Below are positions 1 to 8,692 of a stretch of 64,000 nucleotides of DNA, in pieces; the first letter of the stretch is position 1; each line of letters starts with the position of its first letter. Location: NCBI GenBank assembly GCA_023138735.1, contig JAGLOY010000061.1, forward strand, positions 1-64,000. The letters run 5' to 3'. The notes below the pieces were generated by a model that saw only the letters and a program-made list of their open reading frames with translations, had not been told where the DNA came from and did not search any database. A program made the position numbers and the translations under genes. Origin of the DNA: Candidatus Aegiribacteria sp. Its GTDB lineage: Bacteria > Fermentibacterota > Fermentibacteria > Fermentibacterales > JCC-6.

Positions 1-552
1 AGACAGATGTTCGCATCCAGAGGTTCCCTTAACAGTCTTACTGGAGAATTTGCGGGTGGTGCTCTTGGCGGAAATATTGGATACCAGAAGTATCTTATTG
101 ATTCAAGTTGGTATGTGCCATCCTTCTGGAGATTTATATTCTTCCTGAGAGCAAGGATCGGGATGGTGGCATCTCTGGATGGTAGAGAACCTCCTGCATA
201 CGAGTATTTTGAACTGGGCGGAACCGGTTTCTATGGTGTAAGAGGGTATCCGTCACACAGCATCACTGCTCGAGAAGGTTATGAAACGGTGGGCGGGGGC
301 TCAATGCTTATCCTCAGCGCCGAATACAGATGCCGGATTATTGATCAACTCCAACTTGCTGTATTTGCTGATGCTGGAAACACATGGGCATCATGGTCTT
401 CCAGCGATTTTACCGATCTGAACCGAGGCGCTGGAATCGGAATCCGAATCGAAGTACCTATGCTTGGTGTAATCGGGTTCGATTACGCTTACGGTTTCGA
501 TGGTCCTGAACGTGGCTGGGAACCGCATTTCCAATTTGGTACAATGTTCTGA
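1..552 (+). CDS. bamA: BamA/Omp85 outer-membrane assembly protein, C-terminal fragment
   Basis: The reading frame is open from the window edge, so the N-terminus (POTRA domains and most of the barrel) lies outside; the first ATG at 7 is internal. What is visible is a run of amphipathic beta-strands rich in Gly and aromatic residues, including a FYGVRGYP-like segment and GIGIRIEVPMLGVIGFDYAYGFD near the end (split here by reading only: GIGIRIEVPMLG, then VIGFDYAYGF). The protein ends in Phe (FQFGTMF), the usual C-terminal signal of barrel proteins. BamA is the core insertase for outer-membrane beta-barrels. Its position directly before skp, lpxD, lpxC and lpxA is the classic bamA-skp-lpx order, which supports BamA over the related TamA or a surface-antigen paralogue. 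Confidence 0.8.
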   Translation, partial: RQMFASRGSLNSLTGEFAGGALGGNIGYQKYLIDSSWYVPSFWRFIFFLRARIGMVASLDGREPPAYEYFELGGTGFYGVRGYPSHSITAREGYETVGGGSMLILSAEYRCRIIDQLQLAVFADAGNTWASWSSSDFTDLNRGAGIGIRIEVPMLGVIGFDYAYGFDGPERGWEPHFQFGTMF

Positions 553-631
553 TAAGAAGGAATCGCACTCTGAGATTACTGGATTATCGGTATATTCAGA
601 CTGACCGTTTTGTATTTGGAGGATTACATTT

Positions 632-1138
632 ATGAAGATTACACTGCTTGTAGCGGTTTCCGTTGCTTCTATTCTTGTGGCACAGACAATTGCGGTCATA
701 GATTCAGACAGAATATTCGATAATCTGGGTGAGGTGACGGATGCAACCGAACTGCTGGAAAGAGAGATCCAGGACTGGGAAGCTCATGCAGATTCACTGC
801 AGGAAGAAATCGATGCTATTCAGGCTGACCTTGAGTATACAATGGTAATGAGCCCGGAGCGAAGGAGAGAGAGAGAGGCGCTGATCGAAGAGAAGTCCGT
901 GGAGCTCCAGACTTTCCTTTCGAACACATTCGGGCCGGGAGGACTGGTTGAATCAAGAAACAGTCAACTTGTATCACCAATAGTGGCCAGTATCAATGAA
1001 GCAGTTCAGGAATTGAGCATTGAAGAAGGATACGATATAGTATTGGACACATCAGGGGGACTGGTTGTATATGTATCCAATTCTCTGGATATAACAGACA
1101 TGGTTCTGGAGAAACTATCTACCAGAGGCAGTGACTGA
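632..1138 (+). CDS. skp: Skp/OmpH-family periplasmic chaperone
   Basis: 168 residues with an N-terminal signal peptide (about residues 1-21, ending VAQTIA) and then a largely helical, charged region with coiled-coil character (residues 35-95), the tentacle region of Skp-type chaperones. After AVIDSDRIF, which matches the family start, the C-terminal part closes with a short beta segment (YDIVLDTSGGLVVYVS). Skp holds unfolded outer-membrane proteins in the periplasm and delivers them to BamA, encoded just upstream. A clear GGAGG lies about 10 bases before the ATG. The stop codon sits one base before the preferred lpxD start, so the two are translationally coupled. Confidence 0.82.
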   Translation: MKITLLVAVSVASILVAQTIAVIDSDRIFDNLGEVTDATELLEREIQDWEAHADSLQEEIDAIQADLEYTMVMSPERRREREALIEEKSVELQTFLSNTFGPGGLVESRNSQLVSPIVASINEAVQELSIEEGYDIVLDTSGGLVVYVSNSLDITDMVLEKLSTRGSD

Positions 1139-1139
1139 T

Positions 1140-2162
1140 ATGAAGTTATCCATCCTGGCCGGAAAGTTGAACGGAGAACTAGTCGGACCGGATGGAGATA
1201 CTGAAGTAACTGGTGTATCAACACTTCAGAATGCACAAACTGATCAGATCTGCTATTTTGGAAATAGACTTTACAAGAAATACCTGAAATCCACAAACGC
1301 TCTTGCTGTAATAGCGAGGGAAAGGCTTGAATCCTCAGCCGCAAACCTGATTCTGGTGAAGGATCCTTATCGAGCTTTCCGAGAAGCACTGATTCTATTC
1401 AGACGCGAATCACAGTCAGGCTTCACAGGAATCCATCCGACTTCAGTCATACATCCCGATGCAGTATTGAATGCCAATGTGACGATAGGTCCGAATGCTG
1501 TTGTGGATTCATGCGCAAGGATAGGCTCCGGTACACTCATAGGTGCAGGTTCGGTCATAGGCCCGGGAGTTACTATCGGGTGCGAATGTATTATTAATCC
1601 CGTCGTTTCAATATATCATGATTGTGTCATCGGCAACAGAGTGATAATTCATTCGGGCGCAGTGATCGGATCAGACGGTTTCGGCTTCATACCCGACCCT
1701 GAAGGTCATCTTAAGATACCCCAGAACGGGAATGTGGTTATAGAGGACGATGTTGAAATAGGTGCTGGATGCGCGATAGACAGGGCCGTAGTTGGCAGTA
1801 CGTTAATAGGCAGGTTTTCCAAGCTAGACAATCTTATTCAAATCGCTCATAATGTAACGGTTGGCCAGGGATGCTTAATTGCGGCTCAAACTGGAGTATC
1901 AGGGAGTACTGCGATCGGGTCGGGGGTTATTTTCGGCGGTCAGGTTGGTACGGCCGGGCATATCACTATTGGAGATAATGCTGTTATTGCTGCTCAGTCC
2001 GGAGTAACGAAAAATGTAGCTGCCGGAAAAACTGTATCCGGTTATCCGGCTCGTTCTCACGAGCGTGCTCTCCGGCTGAACGCTGCCGTCTCTGATCTGC
2101 CGGAATTCAGAAAAAAAGTTCTTGAATTCATGAGGGAATCAAGTAGTAAAGAAGAGGAATAA
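1140..2162 (+). CDS. lpxD: UDP-3-O-acylglucosamine N-acyltransferase LpxD
   Basis: Third enzyme of lipid A synthesis: it adds the second 3-hydroxyacyl chain to UDP-3-O-acyl-GlcN. The protein has the short N-terminal uridine-binding domain (to about residue 100, with QICYFGNRLYKKYL), then many hexapeptide repeats forming a left-handed beta-helix, then a C-terminal helix. IQIAHNVTVG carries the expected catalytic His, and GSDGFGF is the usual LpxD signature. A GTG at 1131 is also in frame and would overlap skp. I prefer the ATG at 1140 because AGAGG at 1124-1128 is then spaced 11 bases, rather than 2 bases from the GTG. That gives 340 residues, normal for the family. It sits within the bamA-skp-lpxD-lpxC-lpxA operon. 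Confidence 0.93.
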   Translation: MKLSILAGKLNGELVGPDGDTEVTGVSTLQNAQTDQICYFGNRLYKKYLKSTNALAVIARERLESSAANLILVKDPYRAFREALILFRRESQSGFTGIHPTSVIHPDAVLNANVTIGPNAVVDSCARIGSGTLIGAGSVIGPGVTIGCECIINPVVSIYHDCVIGNRVIIHSGAVIGSDGFGFIPDPEGHLKIPQNGNVVIEDDVEIGAGCAIDRAVVGSTLIGRFSKLDNLIQIAHNVTVGQGCLIAAQTGVSGSTAIGSGVIFGGQVGTAGHITIGDNAVIAAQSGVTKNVAAGKTVSGYPARSHERALRLNAAVSDLPEFRKKVLEFMRESSSKEEE

Positions 2163-2167
2163 TACAT

Positions 2168-3484
2168 ATGAACCATTACCAGACTACCCTTCAACAGTCG
2201 GTAGTATACAGTGGAGTAGGTCTTCATCTCGGCAAGGAAACTTCCATTCATTTCCAACCTGCTCCCGCGAATACGGGAATTGTATTCGTTAGAACGGATG
2301 TAAAAAGCAGACCCAGGATAGAAGCACGCCTTGCAAATGTCAGGCAGGTTGAGGAGCAGTCAAGAAGAACGACTCTCGGATATGATTACTACGAAGTTCA
2401 TACTGTCGAGCACGTTCTTTCTGCACTCTACGGTCTGGGGATTGATAACTGTATCATTGAGCTTGATTCAGACGAACCTCCCGAACCGGAAGACGGTTCC
2501 ATCAGAAGCTATATAGAAGTGCTTGAGAAAGGTGGAATCAAGGAAATCGAAGGCGAATTAGCCAGGATAATCAAGATTGACAAGCCTGTAAGCATTGAAG
2601 TATTTGGAGCCAGTCTTACAGTTGTACCGTACGATGGCCTGAAAATAAGCTTTACGATCAATTACGATAATCCTGTTCTTGGAACTCAGTATCTATCCCT
2701 TGTACTGACACCTGATTCATTCAAAAATGAAATAGCTCCAGCGAGAACATTCTGTCTTTACAAAGATGTCAAGCACCTTCAGGAGAAGAACCTGATAAAG
2801 GGAGGTACACTTCAGAATGCGGTCGTGGTAGGAGACGATGGAATCCTGAATGATGAACCGCTCCGATTCCCGGACGAATTTGTTCGTCACAAGATTCTTG
2901 ACCTTGTAGGAGATCTTTCACTGCTGGGGGCAAGGCTTAAAGGACACATCATATCAGCAAAATCCGGTCATGCATCCAATGTTAAATTTGTTAAAAAGAT
3001 CGCTGACGTCTATAAAATTACCAGGGATTCAATCCCGCTTACGGACAAAAATTGGGATATAAACGATATCATGGATCTGCTGCCTCACAGATATCCTTTT
3101 CTTCTTGTGGACAGGATGCTCGAAGTTGAACCGGATAAGAGAGTAGTAGGATTGAAGAATGTTACCATCAATGAACCGTATTTTCAGGGTCATTTTCCTG
3201 GAAGCCCCATCATGCCCGGAGTGCTGATAGTAGAGGCAATGGGTCAGGTCGGTGGACTGATGCTGTTCAATTCGCTTGAAAAACCCTCAAACTGGATTGT
3301 GATGTTCACCGGTCTGGACAAAGTCAGATTCAGAACCCCTGTCAGACCCGGTGATCAGATTATTTTTGAACTCGAGATGATTCATAAAAGAGGCCCTATG
3401 TGCAGGATGAAAGGTGTAGCTAAGGTCGATGGTAAGATAGCTGTCGAAGCAGTAATAATGGCTATGCTTGTAGAGAAAGAATGA
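2168..3484 (+). CDS. lpxC-fabZ: Bifunctional LpxC deacetylase / FabZ dehydratase fusion
   Basis: Residues 1 to about 285 are LpxC, the zinc deacetylase that commits UDP-3-O-acyl-GlcNAc to lipid A. The zinc ligands are visible as HTVEHVLSALYG (His near 80) and RHKILDLVGD (His and Asp near 240), and KSGHASN holds the catalytic-loop His. From about residue 298 a complete FabZ hot-dog domain follows, with the catalytic His in LLPHRYPFLLVDR and the Glu in PGVLIVEAMGQ. FabZ dehydrates 3-hydroxyacyl-ACP, so the fusion joins the enzyme that uses lipid A precursors to the one competing for hydroxyacyl-ACP. Such fusions are known in Bacteroidetes, Chlorobi and relatives, which helps place the organism. 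GAGGAA precedes the ATG. The stop overlaps the lpxA start as ATGA. Confidence 0.95.
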   Translation: MNHYQTTLQQSVVYSGVGLHLGKETSIHFQPAPANTGIVFVRTDVKSRPRIEARLANVRQVEEQSRRTTLGYDYYEVHTVEHVLSALYGLGIDNCIIELDSDEPPEPEDGSIRSYIEVLEKGGIKEIEGELARIIKIDKPVSIEVFGASLTVVPYDGLKISFTINYDNPVLGTQYLSLVLTPDSFKNEIAPARTFCLYKDVKHLQEKNLIKGGTLQNAVVVGDDGILNDEPLRFPDEFVRHKILDLVGDLSLLGARLKGHIISAKSGHASNVKFVKKIADVYKITRDSIPLTDKNWDINDIMDLLPHRYPFLLVDRMLEVEPDKRVVGLKNVTINEPYFQGHFPGSPIMPGVLIVEAMGQVGGLMLFNSLEKPSNWIVMFTGLDKVRFRTPVRPGDQIIFELEMIHKRGPMCRMKGVAKVDGKIAVEAVIMAMLVEKE

Positions 3485-4242
3485 TTCACCCGACTGCTGT
3501 CGTGGACTCGGTTCTGCCCGATGACGTGCAAATAGGAGCGTACGCTGTTATCGGTCCGGATGTTCAAGCTGGCACCGGTGTACGAATCGGTCCGCATGCC
3601 TACGTAACTGGACCAGTATTTATCGGTGATTCCGTCTCCATTGGGCCATCAGCAGTCATCGGTACCGATCCTCAGGACCTGAAATACGACGGTGAACGGA
3701 CGGAGTTGCACATAGGTTCAGGCACCGTCATTCGCGAATTCGCCAATATAAACAGAGGAACAGTCGAATCAGGCAAAACGGTGATAGGTTCAGACTGTCT
3801 TATCATGGCTTACGTTCACGTTGCACATGACTGCATAATAGGTGACAGGGTCATCCTCGCGAATGCTGTGAACATGGCGGGACATGTGGAGATTGGCAGC
3901 GATGTGATCATCGGTGGTGTTGTTCCGATCCACCAGTTTGTACGAATTGGTGATTATGCAATGATAGGGGGGGGATTTCGGGTCAGCAAGGATGTTCCTC
4001 CTTTCGTTCTGGCGGGTGGCCTTCCTCTTGGAGTTCGAGCTTTGAACCTTGTCGGACTTCGAAGGAAGGATTTTTCACGGGAAAGACTGGACAGTCTTGA
4101 CAGGGCTTTCAGACATCTATTCAGGGAAGATGGTACACTCACTTCAAAAGCACTCGGTCTGATCGAGGACCCGAATACCTCCGATGACGTTAAACAGCTG
4201 GCCAACTTCATATTATCCAGTTCCAGAGGAGTTATCAGCTGA
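3481..4242 (+). CDS. lpxA: UDP-N-acetylglucosamine O-acyltransferase LpxA
   Basis: First committed acyl transfer of lipid A synthesis, moving a 3-hydroxyacyl chain from ACP to UDP-GlcNAc. The protein opens with MIHPTAVVDS and consists of hexapeptide repeats (left-handed beta-helix, residues 1-180) followed by a helical C-terminal domain. AYVHVAHDCIIGD carries the catalytic His, and GTDPQDLKYDGE and NMAGHVEIG are standard LpxA motifs. The length of 253 residues is typical. It starts inside the lpxC-fabZ stop codon (ATGA, 4-base overlap), so translation is coupled. Confidence 0.95.
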   Translation: MIHPTAVVDSVLPDDVQIGAYAVIGPDVQAGTGVRIGPHAYVTGPVFIGDSVSIGPSAVIGTDPQDLKYDGERTELHIGSGTVIREFANINRGTVESGKTVIGSDCLIMAYVHVAHDCIIGDRVILANAVNMAGHVEIGSDVIIGGVVPIHQFVRIGDYAMIGGGFRVSKDVPPFVLAGGLPLGVRALNLVGLRRKDFSRERLDSLDRAFRHLFREDGTLTSKALGLIEDPNTSDDVKQLANFILSSSRGVIS

Positions 4243-4244
4243 CG

Positions 4245-4733
4245 ATGCGATGTGTTCTGCTATTATCGATCCTGTATTTCTTCACTGCGGACGCTTTCAA
4301 TGGTACTGATTACGCGTTTCAGGATAGCCTGGATAATGACAGTTCAGAAGTAATTACTTTTAAAGAAGTACCCGTTGTTATCAGGAGAAATCCTGGGGCC
4401 GCCCTGCTGCGTTCTGCAGTTCTTCCCGGGTGGGGTCAATTCTACAACGATGAACCCCTGAAGGGGATATTTTTCGGTACGCTTGAGCTTGGATTGCTTT
4501 CATGGCTGATAGCTGAGCATTTTGCCGCTGAGGAAGCCAGGATCAACAACGATTACCCGATCTACCAGATCCACAGACAGAGAAGGCTTGATCTTATATG
4601 GTATACCTCCGCAGCCTGGCTCTTCGGTATGCTTGATGCATACGTTGATGCATACCTCTTTTCTTTCAGTACAGAGAATGATGTATTCGAGAGGGAAACA
4701 GGTATAGCCGCCGCTGTCTTCATTAATTTCTGA
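4245..4733 (+). CDS. DUF5683-like membrane protein of unknown function
   Basis: 162 residues with an N-terminal signal or anchor (about 1-18), a linker, and then the motif SAVLPGWGQFYNDEP followed by hydrophobic segments. This AVLPGWGQFYN pattern with two or three following membrane segments is typical of DUF5683, common in FCB genomes and often found near envelope genes. No function is established. It starts two bases after the lpxA stop and precedes the sigma factor, so it is part of the envelope operon. Confidence 0.65.
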   Translation: MRCVLLLSILYFFTADAFNGTDYAFQDSLDNDSSEVITFKEVPVVIRRNPGAALLRSAVLPGWGQFYNDEPLKGIFFGTLELGLLSWLIAEHFAAEEARINNDYPIYQIHRQRRLDLIWYTSAAWLFGMLDAYVDAYLFSFSTENDVFERETGIAAAVFINF

Positions 4734-4746
4734 AAGGGAATAAGAG

Positions 4747-5346
4747 ATGCTTCTGGGTGTATTACTTTCGATGGCAGGAGAAGACGAGAATCCTGACATA
4801 CAACTGCTCAGAAAAGCTAAGAATGGAGACAGGGATGCTTTTGGGGAACTATTCAGGAAATACGAGAAACGGGTATTCAGAGTGGCAAGGCGGATGTGCG
4901 GAAGCGATGATGAAGCCTGGGATATCACTCAGGATGCATTCATCAGAGCTATGCAGGCCATGGATAGATACGACACACAGTATCGCTTCTTCACCTGGAT
5001 ATACAGGATCACAACAAATCTTGCTATCAACTATGCAAAGAAGAAGATGAGAAGGCACGAAGTGCATTTTGAAGAAGCTTACAGCGCGGAAGGACAGCAG
5101 GTGATCGAAGATAACGTGGCTGATAGAGCTGCAGGTGAACAGCTGCTTGGTGCAGTAAGCAAAGCTGTCAATAAGCTTACTCCCGCGTTGAAAGCTGTTT
5201 TTGTGCTGAGGATCGATCAGCAGCTCAGTTACTCTGAAATCGCAGAGAGCCTTGATATCGCGCTGGGAACTGTGATGTCCCGGCTCAACCGCGCAAGGAC
5301 TAAAATAAGGGAAGAACTTGGATCTATGCTTGGAGAATGGGAATGA
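4747..5346 (+). CDS. ECF-family RNA polymerase sigma factor
   Basis: 199 residues with sigma region 2 (about 28-95; DAFGELFRKYEKRVFR, then DEAWDITQDAFIRAM and FFTWIYRITTNLAIN) and region 4 (about 140-190; LTPALKAVFVLR, then YSEIAESLDIALGTVMSRL as the helix-turn-helix). Regions 1.1 and 3 are absent, which defines the extracytoplasmic-function class. The ATG at 4747 follows AGGGAA; an internal ATG at 4771 has no ribosome-binding site. The next gene is a zinc-finger anti-sigma factor that overlaps it, the usual arrangement for a membrane-controlled envelope-stress regulator. Being in the lipid A operon suggests it monitors the outer membrane; that is inference. Confidence 0.9.
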   Translation: MLLGVLLSMAGEDENPDIQLLRKAKNGDRDAFGELFRKYEKRVFRVARRMCGSDDEAWDITQDAFIRAMQAMDRYDTQYRFFTWIYRITTNLAINYAKKKMRRHEVHFEEAYSAEGQQVIEDNVADRAAGEQLLGAVSKAVNKLTPALKAVFVLRIDQQLSYSEIAESLDIALGTVMSRLNRARTKIREELGSMLGEWE

Positions 5347-6521
5347 ACTGCCCTGATTTTAATACTCTGATGATGTTCCTCGACGGTGAGCTGGGGGAAG
5401 AGAGGATGAAGGAGGTTTCCGAGCATGTTGGACAATGCAGCAGGTGTAGAAACCTCATAGATTCCCAGAGAAATCTGGAAACATCATGGAGAGATAGTTT
5501 TGTAACTCCAGAAGACGACAAATTCCGCAGCATGGAGTGGATTATTTATAGAAAAATGAACCGTCGTTCGCGCTGGAAGTTCTTCGTTCCCGCTGCTGCC
5601 GGAATTGTCGCTGTACTGCTTGGCGTCAAACTTATAATGGATAATCAGCCATTCAAGGGCAGAGTCACCGAGCTTTTAAGAGACGGCCGGACTGATTATG
5701 TGTCTTATACCCTGCGATTCGATGAAGAACGGGGTGAATTGCCCGTTTCGGGTATTGACGAATTTGGTTCTGAGGAAACTCCTGTAGATGCATCTTTTAA
5801 CGTGCCCACTGAGGAATCAGTCCAGGCGGAAGATATCTCAGCCCCAACCACCGGTGAAGCGGTCGGCTACAGTACTGCTAACGCAGAACCTGTAGACAGG
5901 CAGTTCGCTGTACTGGCAGATACTGTGGAGGAATATCTCAGAGGTTCAGGCAGCGCTGCCGCGGAAACTTATCCTCATACCGTTGCAGGCGGAGAATTAT
6001 CCGCAGGCGGTTCCGGGGGAATCGGAGCAGCGGCTTCCTCCGGATATATAAACGAGGAGGAATGCGAGGAGGCTGAAATCCCTGAGGAGATCATGTTCTC
6101 CGGAGCATTTGAATGCAGCGGTCCTGAAGGGCAGACGGATGATATCGGTGACATTACTCTTTCCCTTGATTCCGATACTGCAGAACTTGCGGTTATCGAA
6201 ACTGTTCCTTCAAGTACAGGAATCTTTAATGATACGGAAAATAACATGGCAGTTAGCCAATCCTGTGATTATTACTCCCGCTTGCATGAAACGTCAGACC
6301 ATGACATGAACACCACCAGGGCAGATATCTACGTTGAACTTGTTTTCGATGAAGGAGGACAACCTGACAGCAGTACCGCATTGCTTCTTGATACACTCTT
6401 TGCCGGCTGGAGTGATTATATTCCAATTGAATACCGGGATACCGTAATTATAGTTCCCATGTCGGGTGTTTCGGAACTGTTCTTGGAAGGTTGTATTGTT
6501 CCCGCGGAAACCATCGAGTAG
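5343..6521 (+). CDS. Transmembrane zinc-finger anti-sigma factor
   Basis: 392 residues. The N-terminal 40 residues form a ZAS-type anti-sigma domain with H-x3-C-x2-C (HVGQCSRC) preceded by CPDFNTLMMFLDGEL. One transmembrane helix follows (about residues 80-100; VPAAAGIVAVLLGVKLI), and then about 290 residues outside the membrane, low in complexity and rich in Gly, Ser, Ala and Glu, with a more structured end (about 330-392). It would hold the upstream sigma factor at the membrane until released by a signal. I chose the ATG at 5343, which overlaps the sigma stop as ATGA and has GGAG seven bases before it; the ATG at 5337 is only one base from that site. The long periplasmic part is unusual for the class and may be the sensor. 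Confidence 0.82.
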   Translation: MNCPDFNTLMMFLDGELGEERMKEVSEHVGQCSRCRNLIDSQRNLETSWRDSFVTPEDDKFRSMEWIIYRKMNRRSRWKFFVPAAAGIVAVLLGVKLIMDNQPFKGRVTELLRDGRTDYVSYTLRFDEERGELPVSGIDEFGSEETPVDASFNVPTEESVQAEDISAPTTGEAVGYSTANAEPVDRQFAVLADTVEEYLRGSGSAAAETYPHTVAGGELSAGGSGGIGAAASSGYINEEECEEAEIPEEIMFSGAFECSGPEGQTDDIGDITLSLDSDTAELAVIETVPSSTGIFNDTENNMAVSQSCDYYSRLHETSDHDMNTTRADIYVELVFDEGGQPDSSTALLLDTLFAGWSDYIPIEYRDTVIIVPMSGVSELFLEGCIVPAETIE

Positions 6522-6532
6522 GGAGAATCAGG

Positions 6533-7843
6533 ATGCGATTTGTAAGATCTGCCATAGTGCTGCTCTTTATTACAGGAACCCTTTCGGCTGCGCTTCCCCA
6601 TCTTGCAGTTGTTTCAATCGATTTTGATGAATTTGCCCCCAACACACTCTTAATCGAAGAAGTCATCAAGGAATTAGAGGAAAGCGGCCGATTCCAGATG
6701 GTAGACCTGGGAGACGATTCCTTCCTGGACACATCTCCCGATTCTCTGCTGAGTTCGCTTCGAACCCTGGCTGGAGAGAGGGATATCGATGTGTTCCTTG
6801 CCCTTTCAATACTCGATCCGGAGGAAAACGATAGAACGGTATTCCGGAACGATTCTCTGATAACCTACAGAACCGTTTCAGTTGATGTTCTGGGAAGATT
6901 CTATTCGGGAGCAGGGATTCTCATCGGAACAATAAAAAATACAGTTGAAAGAGAGGAAATCCTTCCTTACATTCCCGAACAATACAGACTCGCAATCATG
7001 TCAGCCCGGGAGCTAGCCTCGAGGGCGATACTGGAACTTTTCCCGATAGAGATAAGCTTTGTCGCTTCCCTGGATGAAGTATTTACAGTTCCCGTTGGAT
7101 CTGATCAGGGTGTCTCAAAGGGTACGGTAATGGCGTTGGTCGCTTCCTCTACAGGAATACCGGATAATATTTATGAATATCAGAACCTCAGAAGCGGGGG
7201 GATCCTTCAGATAATGGATTCCCAGAGCACTCAGTCTACCGCAAGGCTCCTTTCGGGCCGGCTGATAGAAGGGGGGACCGTTATAGCAATAGAGCAGTCC
7301 GCTCCCGCTATCCTGTATCTTGAGTACGGCGGAATCATGATGTCTTCTGAACCGGGAGCAGGTCTTGAGGATGACGCATCGGAGTGGAGCAATAATATCA
7401 GGTTAGGAATCGAGACTGCGAAATGGGGATTCTGTTTCGGAGGCGGAGTGACCGCAGGGGGGCTTGACCACGCGTCCTTAATCGGCATTGATCTTCAGTT
7501 TGGTACCAGGATTCCTCTCAGCAGCCCTTCTCTTGGATTGAGACTTTCAGGAGGAGGAGAAGTAGCTTTTCATATGCAGGATGTAAGGTCAATCTATTTA
7601 TCATCAAATGCGACGGCTATTTCGGTAGCTGCTGTGGGAGACGCTACAATAGAATACCTCTTTTCGGGACACCTGGGATTCCAGGTGGGAGTCTCAGGTG
7701 TGCTTAGTACTGCCTGCGACAGCTGGACAGTGCAGCAATACAACGGAACTGTCAGGGATGCACAGCCGGATGAAATCTACTACACTGAATTGAGGCAGGA
7801 ACCGGTAGGTGTACATGCGGGATTGATGTATTTTATTTTTTAG
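6533..7843 (+). CDS. Exported protein with a barrel-like C-terminus, unknown function
   Basis: 436 residues starting at the ATG at 6533 with AGGGAG upstream. A longer in-frame TTG start at 6491 would overlap the previous gene and spoil the signal peptide. Residues 1-20 are a signal peptide ending in LSAA. The first half (about 22-170) reads like a soluble alpha/beta domain (LAVVSIDFDEF, then VIKELEESGRFQMVDL), reminiscent of CsgG/FlgT-like or TolB-like lipoprotein domains. A VPVGSDQGVSKGTV segment follows. The last about 180 residues alternate Gly and aromatic residues (GGEVAFHM, GHLGFQVGVSG) and end YFIF, consistent with an outer-membrane beta-structure. Close to the anti-sigma gene (11 bases). 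I do not recognise a named family. Confidence 0.55.
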   Translation: MRFVRSAIVLLFITGTLSAALPHLAVVSIDFDEFAPNTLLIEEVIKELEESGRFQMVDLGDDSFLDTSPDSLLSSLRTLAGERDIDVFLALSILDPEENDRTVFRNDSLITYRTVSVDVLGRFYSGAGILIGTIKNTVEREEILPYIPEQYRLAIMSARELASRAILELFPIEISFVASLDEVFTVPVGSDQGVSKGTVMALVASSTGIPDNIYEYQNLRSGGILQIMDSQSTQSTARLLSGRLIEGGTVIAIEQSAPAILYLEYGGIMMSSEPGAGLEDDASEWSNNIRLGIETAKWGFCFGGGVTAGGLDHASLIGIDLQFGTRIPLSSPSLGLRLSGGGEVAFHMQDVRSIYLSSNATAISVAAVGDATIEYLFSGHLGFQVGVSGVLSTACDSWTVQQYNGTVRDAQPDEIYYTELRQEPVGVHAGLMYFIF

Positions 7844-8540
7844 TATGATTGTTCTTCCATGGCCTCTGAGCCATTCCGCGTTCCCAGATTATCTCCAGTG
7901 CCGACCATGTTGCTATTGCGAACACGACCCCTCCTATAATGCCGGAGAATAATGTTCCGTGTACTATCCCAAGTGCCAGTGCTCCACCCGCAATTGCGGC
8001 TGTCAGCAGTATCAGGATTGTTGCAGCGAGGGATGATGGTCCCCACTTGGAAATCACACGTACTCTGGCCAGCTGAATTCCCCAGACTCCCAGTGGATAA
8101 CCGGTTGCGCCGAAAACAGCAGCGGGAATATCCCTCAGGAAGAGCATTGCGGCAGCCCACAGCAGGGTCAGCGGCAGAAAAAACAGAACCGCATTTCTGC
8201 TCAAGGGGGATATCCAGTGCATCTGTTCGGGTATATCGCACAATGCTGTCCATATGAACAGACCTGCCGTAAAACCTAGAACAAGAGAGGCCTCACCGTT
8301 ACTGATGAAACAGCTGAAAACCGCACCCGCCAGACCGAGAACAAGAAGCACCAGTACGAAAACCTTGGGACCTATCTGTCCCGATTCATTGATCTTGACG
8401 AAAATCCTTGTTCCCAGAAGCTGAAGGAAAATAAATAGCAAAAAGGATGCTACACCGAAGAATCCCGTTACGGCGTAATCCTTTAAAGTGAGTTCAGCTG
8501 TAAGAAAAAGGTCAGCGATCAGTGAATTGAGAATTCCCAT
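7833..8540 (-). CDS. Polytopic membrane protein, unknown function
   Basis: 235 residues with about seven hydrophobic segments (for example GFFGVASFLLFIFLQLLG, then VFVLVLLVLGLAGAVF and SLAATILILLTAAIAG) and few polar motifs. No catalytic signature was seen and I do not recognise the family. An earlier ATG at 8570 exists, but the ATG at 8540 has GGAGGAAA directly upstream and is preferred. The gene converges on the exported-protein gene and their ends overlap by 11 bases. It is divergent from the lipoprotein gene at 8693, sharing an upstream region with a palindrome. Confidence 0.6.
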   Translation of the reverse strand: MGILNSLIADLFLTAELTLKDYAVTGFFGVASFLLFIFLQLLGTRIFVKINESGQIGPKVFVLVLLVLGLAGAVFSCFISNGEASLVLGFTAGLFIWTALCDIPEQMHWISPLSRNAVLFFLPLTLLWAAAMLFLRDIPAAVFGATGYPLGVWGIQLARVRVISKWGPSSLAATILILLTAAIAGGALALGIVHGTLFSGIIGGVVFAIATWSALEIIWERGMAQRPWKNNHTKK

Positions 8541-8628
8541 GTATTTTCCTCCATGCGGGGAAATTTGCATAATATGATTGCCATCGTCAACACAGATGTT
8601 TGCGCAATGTTGCTCGCGTGGTCATATA

Positions 8629-8644
8629 TTCAGGTGTACCTGAA
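8629..8644. promoter_or_regulatory. Operator-like palindrome in a divergent promoter region
   Basis: TTCAGGTGTACCTGAA is a perfect inverted repeat with 7-base arms around GT. It lies between two divergent genes (start at 8540 on the minus strand and 8693 on the plus strand), where a transcription factor could control one or both. No regulator is identified. Confidence 0.35.
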
Positions 8645-8692
8645 GAGGTTCCATTGTGATTACTATTCTGGCGGTAACAGCGGGAGGCCCCG

